DNA from: JAGSPQ01 sp038206395
GTDB taxonomy: Bacteria; Myxococcota; Myxococcia; Myxococcales; Myxococcaceae
Reading direction: 5' to 3'
Length of the DNA stretch: 64,000 nt
Assembly (NCBI GenBank): GCA_038206395.1
Contig: JBBRAX010000001.1
Location: 1-64,000, forward strand
Under the pieces are notes generated by a model. The model did no database searches. It was not told the DNA's origin and worked only from the letters and a program-made list of their open reading frames with translations. This document shows, in pieces, positions 45,278-54,465 of this stretch. Position numbers and translations under genes: made by a program. Numbering within the stretch: the stretch's first letter is position 1; every line of letters starts with the position of its first letter.

Positions 45278-47071
45278 CTATCTCAGAGAGTTCGGCACGC
45301 AGACCCGCACCGACTGTTCAGTGACATCGCGAACCGTCTCGCACGCCCATTCAGCCGGGCATTCACCGTCGGTCATGCAGCTCAACGTACAAATCGGCCC
45401 TGAGTCTTTGCGGATACACAGCCCGCTTGCGCAGGCTGCCGGCCCAAACGCGCAGTCGGCGCCGGCTTCGCCCCCACCTTCGGGGAAGCAGACATCGACG
45501 ACGCCTGATGCATTCGGCAACGACGCCTTGCGGCAGGTGAAGCCCGACGGGCAGGCCGCAAGGTTCGCGCAGGTGACGCTGCAGACCCGGGCGGTGCCGA
45601 GGTCGAGGCAGGTGCCCGTCTGGCAGGGCGATCGGCCGGGGGTGCAGTCATCACCGAACAGCCCACCCAGCGGAGCGCAGACCCCGGCCCCCGACTTCGG
45701 CCCCGTCGCGGTGCGCTTGTCGTCTGAGCAGTCGTAGCCTTCGGTGCCCGACTCGCAGCAGCGGTACCGGGTGTCGCCGCACTGGCTGTCGGTGGTGCAG
45801 GGCAGGCTGCAAAGCGAGGTGTTGCCGGCCTTGAGGCAGACGCCGGCGACGCAATCGGCCGCTCCATTCTTGAGGCAGTTGTCGCCGAGCCGGCCGAGGC
45901 CCGACTTGCAGGTGCCGCGCTGGGGCAGGCAGTAGCTCTTCATCTCGCCGCCGGTGTCAGCGACCTTGTTGCAGACGAAACCAGGGCCGAAGCTGCGCAC
46001 GCAGGCCGCGTCATCGGCGCACGGCGACGCGCAGAAGGCCTCGCCCTTGAAGGGGCAGCTGGGGCAGTTGTTCACGATGCAGCGGTTCTCGGGGTGCGAG
46101 CCCTTGCGGCAGTCGTCGTTGTCGATGCACGGCGCGCACTCGCGGCCGTCGGTGGCGCCCTGGCAGGTCTGCGACGCGCACGTCTTGCCCAGACCGCACT
46201 GCCGAAGCTGGGTGATCTCGTCGGTCGGGGCTGCGTTGCAGTAGTTGGCGCAGGTGTTGGAGTTCGGGACACACTGAAACGGCCCCTTCACGTCGGGGTT
46301 GGTGCTCTGGCCCAGGTTGGTGCACGAGAAGCCGGTGGGGCACTCGGGGTTCTGGGCGCTCTGAAGCTTCTCTGGCTCGCAGCCGGGGGTCGGGCAGAGG
46401 TTCTTGGCCGGGTTGCAGTCACGGCCGCAGAAGGTCTCGCCCGAGACGACGTTGCGGACGCAGACGTCGAAGGCGCCACCGCACTCCGCGTCGCCGTTGC
46501 ACGCGGCGCAGAGCTCCTTGCCGAAGTTGCACGACTCGGTGACAGGCACGCACTGCCGAACCGTGGCCATGTCCTTGCCGGCGGGAATCTCTTTGCAGTT
46601 GAAGCCCTGGGGGCACGCGTCGGCCGCACCGCAGGGGCCGGTGCAGAACTGTTCACCCGAGCCGATCGCCGAGAAGCAGGCGCCGCCTAAGGGGCACTGC
46701 AGCGCGTCCTGGCAGGGCGAGCAGAGCGTGCGGCTGACCTTGATGTAGCAATTCCCAGTGGCCGCGTTGCAGCTGTGGCCGGCCGGGCAGTCGACGTCGA
46801 GCTTGCAGCCATCCAGCGGCTTGCAGACCTTGCCGAAGCGGCCAGCGGCCTGGCAGAGGAAGTCCGTCGGGCACTCGCTGTCGTTGGCGCAGGTGCTGGT
46901 GCAGAACCCGGACTTCGAGTCGAGCCCCACGCAGAGGCCGTCGGCGCAGAGCGCGCTGCCGGTGGCTCCGGTGGGATCGCAGTTGCTGCCGATGGGCAAC
47001 GGCTGGGGGCCGCTCGACCCGCATCCGCAGGTGAACGCCACAACCAACGCTGCCCAAAGGCTTCTGCGCAC
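45278..47071 (-). CDS. Cys-rich lipoprotein behind rplC
   Basis: Function unknown. The 597-residue protein begins with a lipoprotein signal (VVAFTCGCGSS) and carries about fifteen short Cys modules (for example CANDSECPTDFLC, CTTDSQCGDTRYRCC, CMTDGECPAEWAC) of Dickkopf/EGF-like spacing. It starts at a GTG only 9 bases after the rplC stop, with no clear ribosome binding site, and ends 56 bases before the VWA gene. A link to the adhesin block is possible because both are Cys-rich surface proteins on the same strand. Confidence 0.78.
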   Translation of the reverse strand: MRRSLWAALVVAFTCGCGSSGPQPLPIGSNCDPTGATGSALCADGLCVGLDSKSGFCTSTCANDSECPTDFLCQAAGRFGKVCKPLDGCKLDVDCPAGHSCNAATGNCYIKVSRTLCSPCQDALQCPLGGACFSAIGSGEQFCTGPCGAADACPQGFNCKEIPAGKDMATVRQCVPVTESCNFGKELCAACNGDAECGGAFDVCVRNVVSGETFCGRDCNPAKNLCPTPGCEPEKLQSAQNPECPTGFSCTNLGQSTNPDVKGPFQCVPNSNTCANYCNAAPTDEITQLRQCGLGKTCASQTCQGATDGRECAPCIDNDDCRKGSHPENRCIVNNCPSCPFKGEAFCASPCADDAACVRSFGPGFVCNKVADTGGEMKSYCLPQRGTCKSGLGRLGDNCLKNGAADCVAGVCLKAGNTSLCSLPCTTDSQCGDTRYRCCESGTEGYDCSDDKRTATGPKSGAGVCAPLGGLFGDDCTPGRSPCQTGTCLDLGTARVCSVTCANLAACPSGFTCRKASLPNASGVVDVCFPEGGGEAGADCAFGPAACASGLCIRKDSGPICTLSCMTDGECPAEWACETVRDVTEQSVRVCVPNSLR

Positions 47072-47080
47072 GGGGGCGAC

Positions 47081-47749
<669 letters not shown>

Positions 47750-47819
47750 GTGGCTTCCTTGTGTCTCTCGCACTTGGCGTTTGCCAGCGGTGCGGCCCGG
47801 GTGATCCGGAGGGGCGCGG

Positions 47820-47849
47820 CTCGTAGCAGCGCCCTGCCCCCGAAGTCAA
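47820..47849 (-). promoter_or_regulatory. Candidate promoter for rplC
   Basis: TTGACT (47849-47844) and TACGAG (47825-47820) are 18 bases apart, the first overlapping the stop of the upstream gene. A 5' leader of about 65 bases would follow. Confidence 0.38.
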
Positions 47850-48538
47850 CGAACGCGGGCAGGAGGCATCAAGCCGTCGGCCAGCACCAGCCGCACGTCC
47901 CACAGACAATCTTTCTCCGCGCTGGCGACGGGCTCGAGCTTCCCGACCCAGGCGAGGCCCGACAGATCGGCCGCAGCCTCTTCGGCGCCCTTCTGCGCGC
48001 GGGCTTCTTCGCGGGTGCAGTACTCGAGGCGGGTGGTCTTCACGTCGTCGGCGAGCTTGCTGCCCCACCAGACGATGGTGCTGTTGCGGCCCTTGTTCTT
48101 GTCGATCAGGGTGTCGAGCACGAAGCCGACGCTGTTGGCCTTGGCGTTCTTCGAGAGCAGCTCGACGCCGATGCGCTTCTCACAGCCGAGGTAGTGGCAG
48201 TAGTAGCTGCCGCTGGGCAGCATCGAGTCGGCGGGCGCCTTCACCAGCAGCGATCGTTCAGCGGCGGCGGTGACGGTTGCTTTGTACGGCTTGTTCAGTT
48301 CCTTGCACGCGGGGCCCTTGCAGCTGGCGATCTTCACTTCGACCGCGTCATCGGTCAGGCCCCAGGTTCCCTTCAGCACGGTGTTGCCCTTCGCCTTGTC
48401 GATCTTTTCGGCGTGGTACTTCCCGTGGCTCTCGAAGGCGACGTAGCCGTCGGCGTTTCCGATTTCAGCGCCGTCGATTAGTTCCTGCGCAGTCGGCACA
48501 GCAGAGAAGACGGCGGCGGTCAGCAGGGTCGTCAGCAT
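47846..48538 (-). CDS. Exported protein of unknown function
   Basis: Not recognised. The 230-residue protein has a signal peptide (MLTTLLTAAVFSAVPTAQ) and a mature domain with paired Cys (CKGPACKEL and YYCHYLGCEKR) and a late CLWDVRLVL. Its ATG lies 7 bases inside the end of the preceding hydroxylase/SDR gene, so they are co-translated. The upstream open frame is a shadow of that gene. Confidence 0.75.
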   Translation of the reverse strand: MLTTLLTAAVFSAVPTAQELIDGAEIGNADGYVAFESHGKYHAEKIDKAKGNTVLKGTWGLTDDAVEVKIASCKGPACKELNKPYKATVTAAAERSLLVKAPADSMLPSGSYYCHYLGCEKRIGVELLSKNAKANSVGFVLDTLIDKNKGRNSTIVWWGSKLADDVKTTRLEYCTREEARAQKGAEEAAADLSGLAWVGKLEPVASAEKDCLWDVRLVLADGLMPPARVR

Positions 48539-49608
48539 GGGCTCTCGCGTTTGGGTATGACAGCGAACTTCAGGTAGTTGACCCACGCAATGCCCGTGTA
48601 GCTGACGGGCACGTAGCGGAAGCCGCGCTTGATCAGGAACCACGCGCAGGCAGCAGCGAAGCCGCCGGACATCAGGCCCGGGCCCATGGCTGAGGTGAAG
48701 GCCGACGGCACGATGTGGCGGTAGAGGAGATCTGGGGCGTGGAAGTAGCGGTGCGCGTGGCGGGCGAAGGCGCGCTTGCTGGCCGAGTAGAGCTTCAGGT
48801 CTTCGCTGAACGCGGGGTGGCACTCGATCTCGCTGCCCACCGCCCAGACCTCGGGAGGCACCAGGCCCTTTCGGTGCGCGCGGAAGCGTTCGATCAAGCC
48901 GACGAAGGAGTCGCAGTTGGCTTCCATCGCCCCCGTGACCTTGCTGCCGTGCGCGAGAATCAGGATATCGGCGGTGGAAAGATCGGCGGTCGCGAAGGCT
49001 ACGCGCGCGAGCGCGGTGACCGTGGCGCCTTCTTGCTCGAGCAGGGCTTTGAGCGGCGCGCCGAAAGCGCCTGACGCTCCTGTGAGCACGACGTGGCGGC
49101 CGGCGATCTGGCAGCCGGTGCCGAAGAGGCGATCGAAGGCGGTGGTGACGGAACCGAAATAGCGTTCAGGGAAGACGTGGTGCAGCGAGTGGTACGGCAA
49201 GCCGACGAAGACGGAGCCCAGCGGCGCAGAGAGCGACGTCTGCGCGCGGTGGTTGCTGTCTTTTCCTTTGAGCACGACGCCGACCGCGAAGACGAAGGTG
49301 AAGATCGCGAGCGTCGCGAAGACGGCCTCAGGCGGAAGAAAGAAGAAGCCTGCGCAGGTGCCGGCCAGCTGGGCCAACAGCTCGCCAGCGCGGTGGCGCC
49401 AGAAGTTGGGGCCAATGAGGCGATCGTCGAAGGTGAGTGAGCGATCAAGGAAGGCGTGGTGCGTCTGGTGAAACGCGCCGAGGAAGCGCAGCGCGGGTAC
49501 GGACGAACGGTAGGCCGCGTGAAGCGCCCAGTGAATCGCGTCGAAGACGAAGGTGGCGCCCAGGTAGAGAATGAAGGCCTGGAGGATCCAGGTGAGCGCC
49601 GTCGTCAC
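48532..49608 (-). CDS. Fatty-acid hydroxylase / short-chain dehydrogenase fusion
   Basis: A 358-residue membrane protein of two domains. The N-terminal half belongs to the fatty-acid-hydroxylase (sterol-desaturase) superfamily, with hydrophobic segments and its di-iron His boxes HWALH (26-30), HQTHH (47-51), H120 and HSLHH (140-144). The C-terminal half is a short-chain dehydrogenase with VVLTGASGAFG around 173-183 and the catalytic YSASK, and ends in a hydrophobic segment. Oxidation followed by reduction of a lipid or carotenoid-type substrate is plausible. It starts at a GTG 37 bases from the divergent oxoamine-synthase-like gene. Confidence 0.82.
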   Translation of the reverse strand: MTTALTWILQAFILYLGATFVFDAIHWALHAAYRSSVPALRFLGAFHQTHHAFLDRSLTFDDRLIGPNFWRHRAGELLAQLAGTCAGFFFLPPEAVFATLAIFTFVFAVGVVLKGKDSNHRAQTSLSAPLGSVFVGLPYHSLHHVFPERYFGSVTTAFDRLFGTGCQIAGRHVVLTGASGAFGAPLKALLEQEGATVTALARVAFATADLSTADILILAHGSKVTGAMEANCDSFVGLIERFRAHRKGLVPPEVWAVGSEIECHPAFSEDLKLYSASKRAFARHAHRYFHAPDLLYRHIVPSAFTSAMGPGLMSGGFAAACAWFLIKRGFRYVPVSYTGIAWVNYLKFAVIPKRESPC

Positions 49609-49645
49609 GGTCGGTTCTCGTAGCCCCGTTCGACGTTCGGTTCAA

Positions 49646-51064
49646 ATGCTGTACAACCTCGAGGGCATGCCGGGATTTCTCGAGTCATTCGTCAGCTGGG
49701 CCAACGAGCGCGTCGCCCAGGCAGAGCCGCACGAGTCGGTGGATGGGCTGCCCGGCCAGGGCGAGCTCGAGCTGGGTGGGCGCCGCGTGCTCAACGCCGA
49801 CAGCACGGACCTGCTGGGCTTGAGCGCCGACCCGCGCGTGAAGGAAGCGGCGCAGGCGGCGACGCGGAAGTTTGGAGCGCAGGGCACTCCGCGCATGAAG
49901 CCGTTGCACGAGCTCGAAGAAAGGCTCGCTTCTTTCCTCGGCCGCGAGTCGGCCGTCGTGACGCCCGGCTTCGAGTCGGCGCTGTTCCCGGTCGTCGAAG
50001 GCGCGGACCACGTGCTCACGGATGCGCGCAGCGACTTTGCCGAGCGCGAGTTCCTTCATGCGATCGCCGCGCGCAGCTCGCGGTTTCGCGACACGGAAGA
50101 TCTCGAAGCCCTGCTCAATGCCGAGCTTCAGACGCCGACCCTGATCGCCGTCGGAGCCGTGCACCCGTACGAAGGCGACCTGGCCGCCCTGCCCCGCATC
50201 GCCGAGCTCGCCGCGAAATCGAAGGCCGGCCTGGTGGTCGACGAGTCGCTGTCGCTGGGGCTGATGGGCAGCTCAGGCGCCGGAGCGGTGGAGCACTTCG
50301 GGCTGACGGATCAGATCACGCTGACGTTGGCCTCGCTGGGCGGAGCCCTGGGCTCGCGAGGCTGGATGATCGCCGGCCCGCGCGCGGTGATCGACTTCGT
50401 GCGCGATCACCTCGACGAGAACGCCTGCATCTCGCCACCTGCTGCTGCGGCGGCGCTGAAGGCGCTCGAGATTCTGCAGAGCGAGCCGCAGCGCCGCACC
50501 CGCGCGTGGGAGCTCGCCTTTCGGCTTCACACGGGGCTGCGCCAGCTCGGCTTCGACACCGGGCCCTCGGTGACGGCGCGGATCCCGGTGTGGATTGGCG
50601 ACGAAGTGCGGTGCGAACGGCTCGCGCGTGTGCTGCTCGAGACGGGAGCGAGGGTCCGCGCCGTGCCCCTTCGTGGCCGCGCGCGGCTGCTGCTCACCCT
50701 GCAGGCGACGCACACGGACGCGCAGGTCGACCAACTGCTCGAGCTGCTCGAGAAGCATGGCCGGCGCATCGGCGTGCTCGATGGGCCGCGGCGCGTGGAT
50801 GCGGAAGCGGTGCACCTGGCCCGGCCGGGCAACTTCGTGACGCGGTCGGTGTGCGGGGCGCACTGGGACGAGGCGCCCGTCGCGCCGGTGCCTCAGGAAG
50901 CGTCGGTGCTCTCGAACCTGGCGCAGCTGCCGTCGCGGGCGATGTCGGGGAACTTCTTCGACACGGTCGAGCGGTTGACCTGGCGGGCCGCCAACCTGGG
51001 CAGCCGGGACTTGAGGAACCTGTGGCAGCGGCGAAAGTCGCTGCGCGGCCTGTTCCAGCGCTGA
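49646..51064 (+). CDS. Alpha-oxoamine-synthase homologue lacking the catalytic lysine
   Basis: The 472-residue protein has the fold-type I layout of the KBL/AONS/serine-palmitoyltransferase family: STDLLGLS (53-60), KFGAQGTPRMKPLHELEERLA and VVDE-x-x-SLG (198-204). The family PLP-lysine segment reads LASLGGALGSRGW, with Gly233 where Lys is expected. The His of DEAH is Leu202, and the stacking His of the NHAS-like motif is Asp130. A PLP enzyme of this type should be inactive, as in the eukaryotic LCB1 subunit of serine palmitoyltransferase. The C-terminal 80 residues are an extra extension. ATG 49667 is an alternative start. Confidence 0.8.
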   Translation: MLYNLEGMPGFLESFVSWANERVAQAEPHESVDGLPGQGELELGGRRVLNADSTDLLGLSADPRVKEAAQAATRKFGAQGTPRMKPLHELEERLASFLGRESAVVTPGFESALFPVVEGADHVLTDARSDFAEREFLHAIAARSSRFRDTEDLEALLNAELQTPTLIAVGAVHPYEGDLAALPRIAELAAKSKAGLVVDESLSLGLMGSSGAGAVEHFGLTDQITLTLASLGGALGSRGWMIAGPRAVIDFVRDHLDENACISPPAAAAALKALEILQSEPQRRTRAWELAFRLHTGLRQLGFDTGPSVTARIPVWIGDEVRCERLARVLLETGARVRAVPLRGRARLLLTLQATHTDAQVDQLLELLEKHGRRIGVLDGPRRVDAEAVHLARPGNFVTRSVCGAHWDEAPVAPVPQEASVLSNLAQLPSRAMSGNFFDTVERLTWRAANLGSRDLRNLWQRRKSLRGLFQR

Positions 51065-51667
51065 CTACTTCACGCCGACAATGGCGACGTCGGCCTGCTT
51101 CGCGTCGGCTAACTTCTTCTCGAGCTTCTCGCGCTTGGCTTTGAGGGTGCTGAGCAGCCCGTCGATGCCCTTGTTGTTGATGAGGACCTTGAACTGATCC
51201 TGGTAGGCCTCGACCAGAGAGACGGTGTCGGTGACGACGTCGTAGATCTTCCAGGGGCTCTTCTCGTCGCGGCGGTAGAGCTTGTAGTCGACGGGGAAGC
51301 GGTCGTTGTTCATCACCAGCGTGGTGCCGACGACGGCTTCATTGCCGTCGACCTTCTCTTTGCCGTACTCGGTGACCAGCTTGCCCTTCCCTTCCGTCTG
51401 GGCCTTCGAGGCGTAGGAGGCGCGGAGCAGGACCTTCATCGTCTGCGCGAAGTCGGCCTGCTGGGCGGGCTTCAGCCTTTCCCAATCTTTGCCGAGGGCG
51501 CGGCGGGCGAGCTCGCCGAAGTCGAGGAAGTCGTCGGCGCGGGCGGCCAGCTTTTCCTGCGCATCGGGCGCCGCGGCGATCTTCTGAGCTTCCGCGTTTC
51601 CGTTCTTGACCACTTCCAGCGGCGTCGACGAGGCGATGATCGTCAGTGCGAGCAAGTGGGCAATCAT
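51065..51667 (-). CDS. MlaC/Ttg2-like periplasmic phospholipid-binding protein
   Basis: The 200-residue protein has a short hydrophobic start and the MlaC-type domain (FLDFGELARRALGKDWERLKP, a very typical MlaC stretch, and SPWKIYDVVTDTVSLVEAY). Such proteins carry phospholipids between the outer membrane and an inner-membrane Mla ABC system. No other mla genes are in the window. Its TAG begins on the base after the TGA of the convergent gene. Confidence 0.85.
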   Translation of the reverse strand: MIAHLLALTIIASSTPLEVVKNGNAEAQKIAAAPDAQEKLAARADDFLDFGELARRALGKDWERLKPAQQADFAQTMKVLLRASYASKAQTEGKGKLVTEYGKEKVDGNEAVVGTTLVMNNDRFPVDYKLYRRDEKSPWKIYDVVTDTVSLVEAYQDQFKVLINNKGIDGLLSTLKAKREKLEKKLADAKQADVAIVGVK

Positions 51668-51793
51668 GAGGCGCCTTAACGCACAGCCTCCTGCCGAAGT
51701 TCAACCAAGGTGGGAAATTTTCGAACCGCCTGAGACCGCCGATGACGAACCGGTGAAGTGGCCGGCTGAATCTCTTGCGGTAGGGTGCGTCGC

Positions 51794-52381
51794 ATGCGCG
51801 TGCGACTACTCCTGGCAGTGGCGGTGTTGTGTGGCGGCAGCGTGCTGGCAGCTGAACCGAAGAAGGTGAAGGGCGAGAAGCTCGACCTGGGTCTGCCGAA
51901 GACCTTCAACGCCCTTCCGACGGGCGAGAATATGGAAAAGCCGAAGGAGAAGTCGGCGCAGCAGGTGCCCACCACCACTTCGGCGAGCGCCGAGTACGCG
52001 GTGGTGCGCGTGATTCACGGGAAGACTTTCGTGCGGTCGCCCGAGGGCGCGAAGCCGTCGGCGCCCTTCGTCGCGGTGCCGACGGAAGGCAACCCGCCGA
52101 TGACCGAGAAGTTCTCGACGGTGATCCGGGTGCGGTGCACGCAGAAGACGAACGCGCCGATCGACGTGGTGATCCTCGACCCGCGCAACGACACGCTGAT
52201 GGAAGCGTCGGGCGAGATCTACTTCCGCGGCCAGAAGGAAATGGAGGTCGACTACACGGTCGATTGGGAGCGCACGCAGCTTCCGCGAGGGGCCGGCGCG
52301 TACCAGGTGCTGGTGCGGGTTGCGGGGGCGCCGCTGGGCACTTTCCCACTCAAGATCGCAGAGCCACCTGCGAAGAAGTGA
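51794..52381 (+). CDS. Exported protein of unknown function
   Basis: The 195-residue protein has a signal peptide (MRVRLLLAVAVLCGGSVLAA), a charged Lys/Pro-rich linker and a beta-rich domain (YAVVRVIHGKTFVRSPEG, VDYTVDWERTQLPRGAG). Ig-like or chaperone-like folds are possible. It lies 15 bases before the aldolase gene on the same strand. Start at the second Met of the frame, because the GTG before it adds only three residues. Confidence 0.72.
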   Translation: MRVRLLLAVAVLCGGSVLAAEPKKVKGEKLDLGLPKTFNALPTGENMEKPKEKSAQQVPTTTSASAEYAVVRVIHGKTFVRSPEGAKPSAPFVAVPTEGNPPMTEKFSTVIRVRCTQKTNAPIDVVILDPRNDTLMEASGEIYFRGQKEMEVDYTVDWERTQLPRGAGAYQVLVRVAGAPLGTFPLKIAEPPAKK

Positions 52382-52396
52382 AGTAAGAGGCCGCCC

Positions 52397-53317
52397 ATGG
52401 CCTACACCGAACGCGTCAAACAGATCCTTTCGTGGTACCCGTCAGACAGCCCCGGCACCAAGACCAACCTCGCGCGCCTGTTGAACAGCGGCACCCTCGC
52501 GGGCACTGGCAAGCTGGTGATTCTGCCGGTCGACCAGGGCTTCGAGCATGGCCCCGCGCGCAGCTTCGCGCCGAACCCGGCCGGCTACGACCCCGACTAC
52601 CACGCGCAGTTGGCGATCGACTCGGGCTGTAACGCGTACGCGGCCCCGCTGGGCTTCCTCGAGGCTGTCGCGGGCAAGCTGCAGGGCGAGATTCCGCTGA
52701 TCCTGAAGCTGAACAACTCGGACTCGCTGGCGAAGGTCGGCGACCCGTGCTCCGCGCTCACCGGCAGCGTGAAGGACGCGGTGCGGTTGGGCTGCGTGGC
52801 GATTGGCTACACGATCTACCCGGGGTCGTCGCAGCGGAACCAGATGTACCAGGATCTTCGCGATCTGATCGCCGAGGCGAAGACGTACAGCTTGCCGACC
52901 GTGCTGTGGGCGTACCCGCGCGGCAGCGGGATGTCGAAGGAAGGCGAGCAGGCGATCGACGTGATCGCCTACGCCGCGCAGATCTCGGCGCAGCTGGGTG
53001 CGCACGTGATCAAGGTGAAGCCCCCGAACGGGCACCTCGAGCAGGCCGAGGCGAAGAAGGTGTTCGAGAAGTTCAACATTCCGATCAAGACGATGGCCGA
53101 GCGCGTTCAGCACGTGATGCAGAGCGCGTTCAACGGCAAGCGCATCGTGATCTTCTCGGGTGGCGAGGCGAAGGAAACGGCCGCGCTGCTGGAAGAGATC
53201 AAGGGCATCAAGGACGGTGGCGGCATGGGCTCGATCATGGGCCGCAACGCCTTCCAGCGTCCGCGCGACGAAGCGATCAAGTTGCTCAAAGACGTGATGA
53301 ACGTTTTCAAGTCGTAG
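52397..53317 (+). CDS. fbaB: Class I fructose-bisphosphate aldolase (DhnA/FbaB type)
   Basis: Splits fructose 1,6-bisphosphate to dihydroxyacetone phosphate and glyceraldehyde 3-phosphate through a Schiff base. The 306-residue protein has the family start KLVILPVDQGFEHGP, the central VLWAYPRGSGMS, the Schiff-base lysine stretch AHVIKVKPP, and the phosphate-binding IVIFSGGEAKE plus GGGMGSIMGRNAFQRP. This is the archaeal-type/FbaB class, not the zinc class II enzyme. AGAGG precedes the ATG. Confidence 0.92.
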   Translation: MAYTERVKQILSWYPSDSPGTKTNLARLLNSGTLAGTGKLVILPVDQGFEHGPARSFAPNPAGYDPDYHAQLAIDSGCNAYAAPLGFLEAVAGKLQGEIPLILKLNNSDSLAKVGDPCSALTGSVKDAVRLGCVAIGYTIYPGSSQRNQMYQDLRDLIAEAKTYSLPTVLWAYPRGSGMSKEGEQAIDVIAYAAQISAQLGAHVIKVKPPNGHLEQAEAKKVFEKFNIPIKTMAERVQHVMQSAFNGKRIVIFSGGEAKETAALLEEIKGIKDGGGMGSIMGRNAFQRPRDEAIKLLKDVMNVFKS

Positions 53318-53371
53318 CCGTCTTCGATGAACCCACCCGCAGTTCTTCTTTTTTCAAGGAAATTAAACTCC

Positions 53372-54127
53372 ATGCACCGGACCATCGTTTCAATCGCCGC
53401 GCTTCTCTGCGTGAGCGCTTTCGCCGCAGCTCCTGCGGATGCCCCGACCAAGCCGGGAGCTCCGGCAGCGCCACCTGCCGCCGCTCCGCTGAGCGCCGAC
53501 GACACCAAGAAGGTGATGTACGCGGTGGGCGCGTCGATCGGTAAGAGCCTCGCCAACGACTTCTCGCCGTCTGCGGCCGAGATGGACGAGCTGATGAAGG
53601 GCCTGAAGGACGCGGCGCAGGGCAAGCCGCCGGCCGTGAAGCCGGAAGAGATGATGCCGAAGATTCAGCAACTGGTGACGGCCCGCCGCGAGGCCCGCGG
53701 CAAGATCGAGAAGACGAAGGGCGACGAGTTCCTCGTCAAGGCCGCGAAGGAAAAGGGCGCCGAGAAGACGGCGAGCGGCCTGATCTACACGTCGACGAAG
53801 GCTGGCACGGGCGCGGCCCCGCTGGCGACTGACACGGTCACCGTGCACTACAAGGGCACGCTCACCGACGGCACCGAGTTCGACAGCAGCTACAAGCGCA
53901 ACGCGCCGATCGACTTCCCCTTGAACGGCGTCATCAAGTGCTGGACGGAAGGCGTCGCCAAGATGAAGGTCGGCGGCAAGGCGAAGCTCGTGTGCCCCAG
54001 CGACATCGCGTACGGCGAGCGCGGGTCGCCCCCCGTCATCCCCCCGAACTCGGTGCTGACCTTCGAGGTCGAGCTCCTCGCGATCAAGGCGAAGGAAGCG
54101 ACGCCTCCGCCGCCGATGGGCAAGTAA
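53372..54127 (+). CDS. Exported FKBP-type peptidyl-prolyl isomerase
   Basis: The 251-residue protein has a signal peptide (MHRTIVSIAALLCVSAFAA), an Ala/Pro linker, an N-terminal helical dimerisation region of FkpA/Mip type (KKVMYAVGASIGKSLAND and MPKIQQLVTARRE) and a C-terminal FKBP domain (VTVHYKGTLTDGTEFDSSY, GERGSPPVIPPNSVLTFEVELL). It folds proteins in the periplasm or on the surface. A strong terminator follows. The ATG at 53372 is preceded by AAGGA at somewhat long spacing. Confidence 0.92.
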   Translation: MHRTIVSIAALLCVSAFAAAPADAPTKPGAPAAPPAAAPLSADDTKKVMYAVGASIGKSLANDFSPSAAEMDELMKGLKDAAQGKPPAVKPEEMMPKIQQLVTARREARGKIEKTKGDEFLVKAAKEKGAEKTASGLIYTSTKAGTGAAPLATDTVTVHYKGTLTDGTEFDSSYKRNAPIDFPLNGVIKCWTEGVAKMKVGGKAKLVCPSDIAYGERGSPPVIPPNSVLTFEVELLAIKAKEATPPPPMGK

Positions 54128-54150
54128 GAGAAGTTTCGTTGGGATGATTC

Positions 54151-54190
54151 AACGCCTCCCAGGCTTCGCGTCCGGGGGGCGTTTTTGTTT
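54151..54190 (+). terminator. Intrinsic terminator after the FKBP gene
   Basis: AACGCC (54151-54156) pairs with GGCGTT (54178-54183), extended by CCC/GGG, and the second arm runs into TTTTTGTTT. It begins 24 bases after the stop. Confidence 0.85.
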
Positions 54191-54317
54191 GCCGCGCCGT
54201 CGGCTACAGCGACTCGAGCGGCCATCACGGTTCCATGCGGAGTCCCTCCAAGCGCCAGGTAGCTCGACCCGTCGAACGAGCGGTGCGAGCCGGTGGTCGG
54301 CATTCCGGGGGTGCAAC

Positions 54318-54357
54318 CGAAAAGACGAAGGGCCTCGGCGACTGACCGAGGCCCTTC
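54318..54357 (-). terminator. Intrinsic terminator after tRNA-Ala
   Basis: A perfect 12-bp stem, GAAGGGCCTCGG on both strands (54327-54338 with 54346-54357), with a 7-base loop. On the minus strand it is followed by GTCTTTTCGG. It lies 13 bases after the tRNA 3' end. Confidence 0.85.
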
Positions 54358-54370
54358 AGTTTGAAACCAG

Positions 54371-54443
54371 TGGAGCCAGTCGGGATCGAACCGACGACCT
54401 CCTGAATGCCATTCAGGCGCTCTCCCAGCTGAGCTATGACCCC
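54371..54443 (-). tRNA. tRNA-Ala (anticodon GGC)
   Basis: The 73-base sequence folds into a complete cloverleaf: acceptor GGGGTCA with TGGCTCC, D-arm AGCTCAGCTGGGAGAGC, anticodon stem CCTGA/TCAGG with loop ATGGCAT (anticodon GGC), and T-arm GGTTCGATCC. The discriminator is A. CCA is not encoded; the next bases are CTG, so CCA must be added by the nucleotidyltransferase. It reads GCC and GCU codons, and is followed by a strong terminator. Confidence 0.95.
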
Positions 54444-54465
54444 GGGTGCTACGGCGCTGCAGTTA

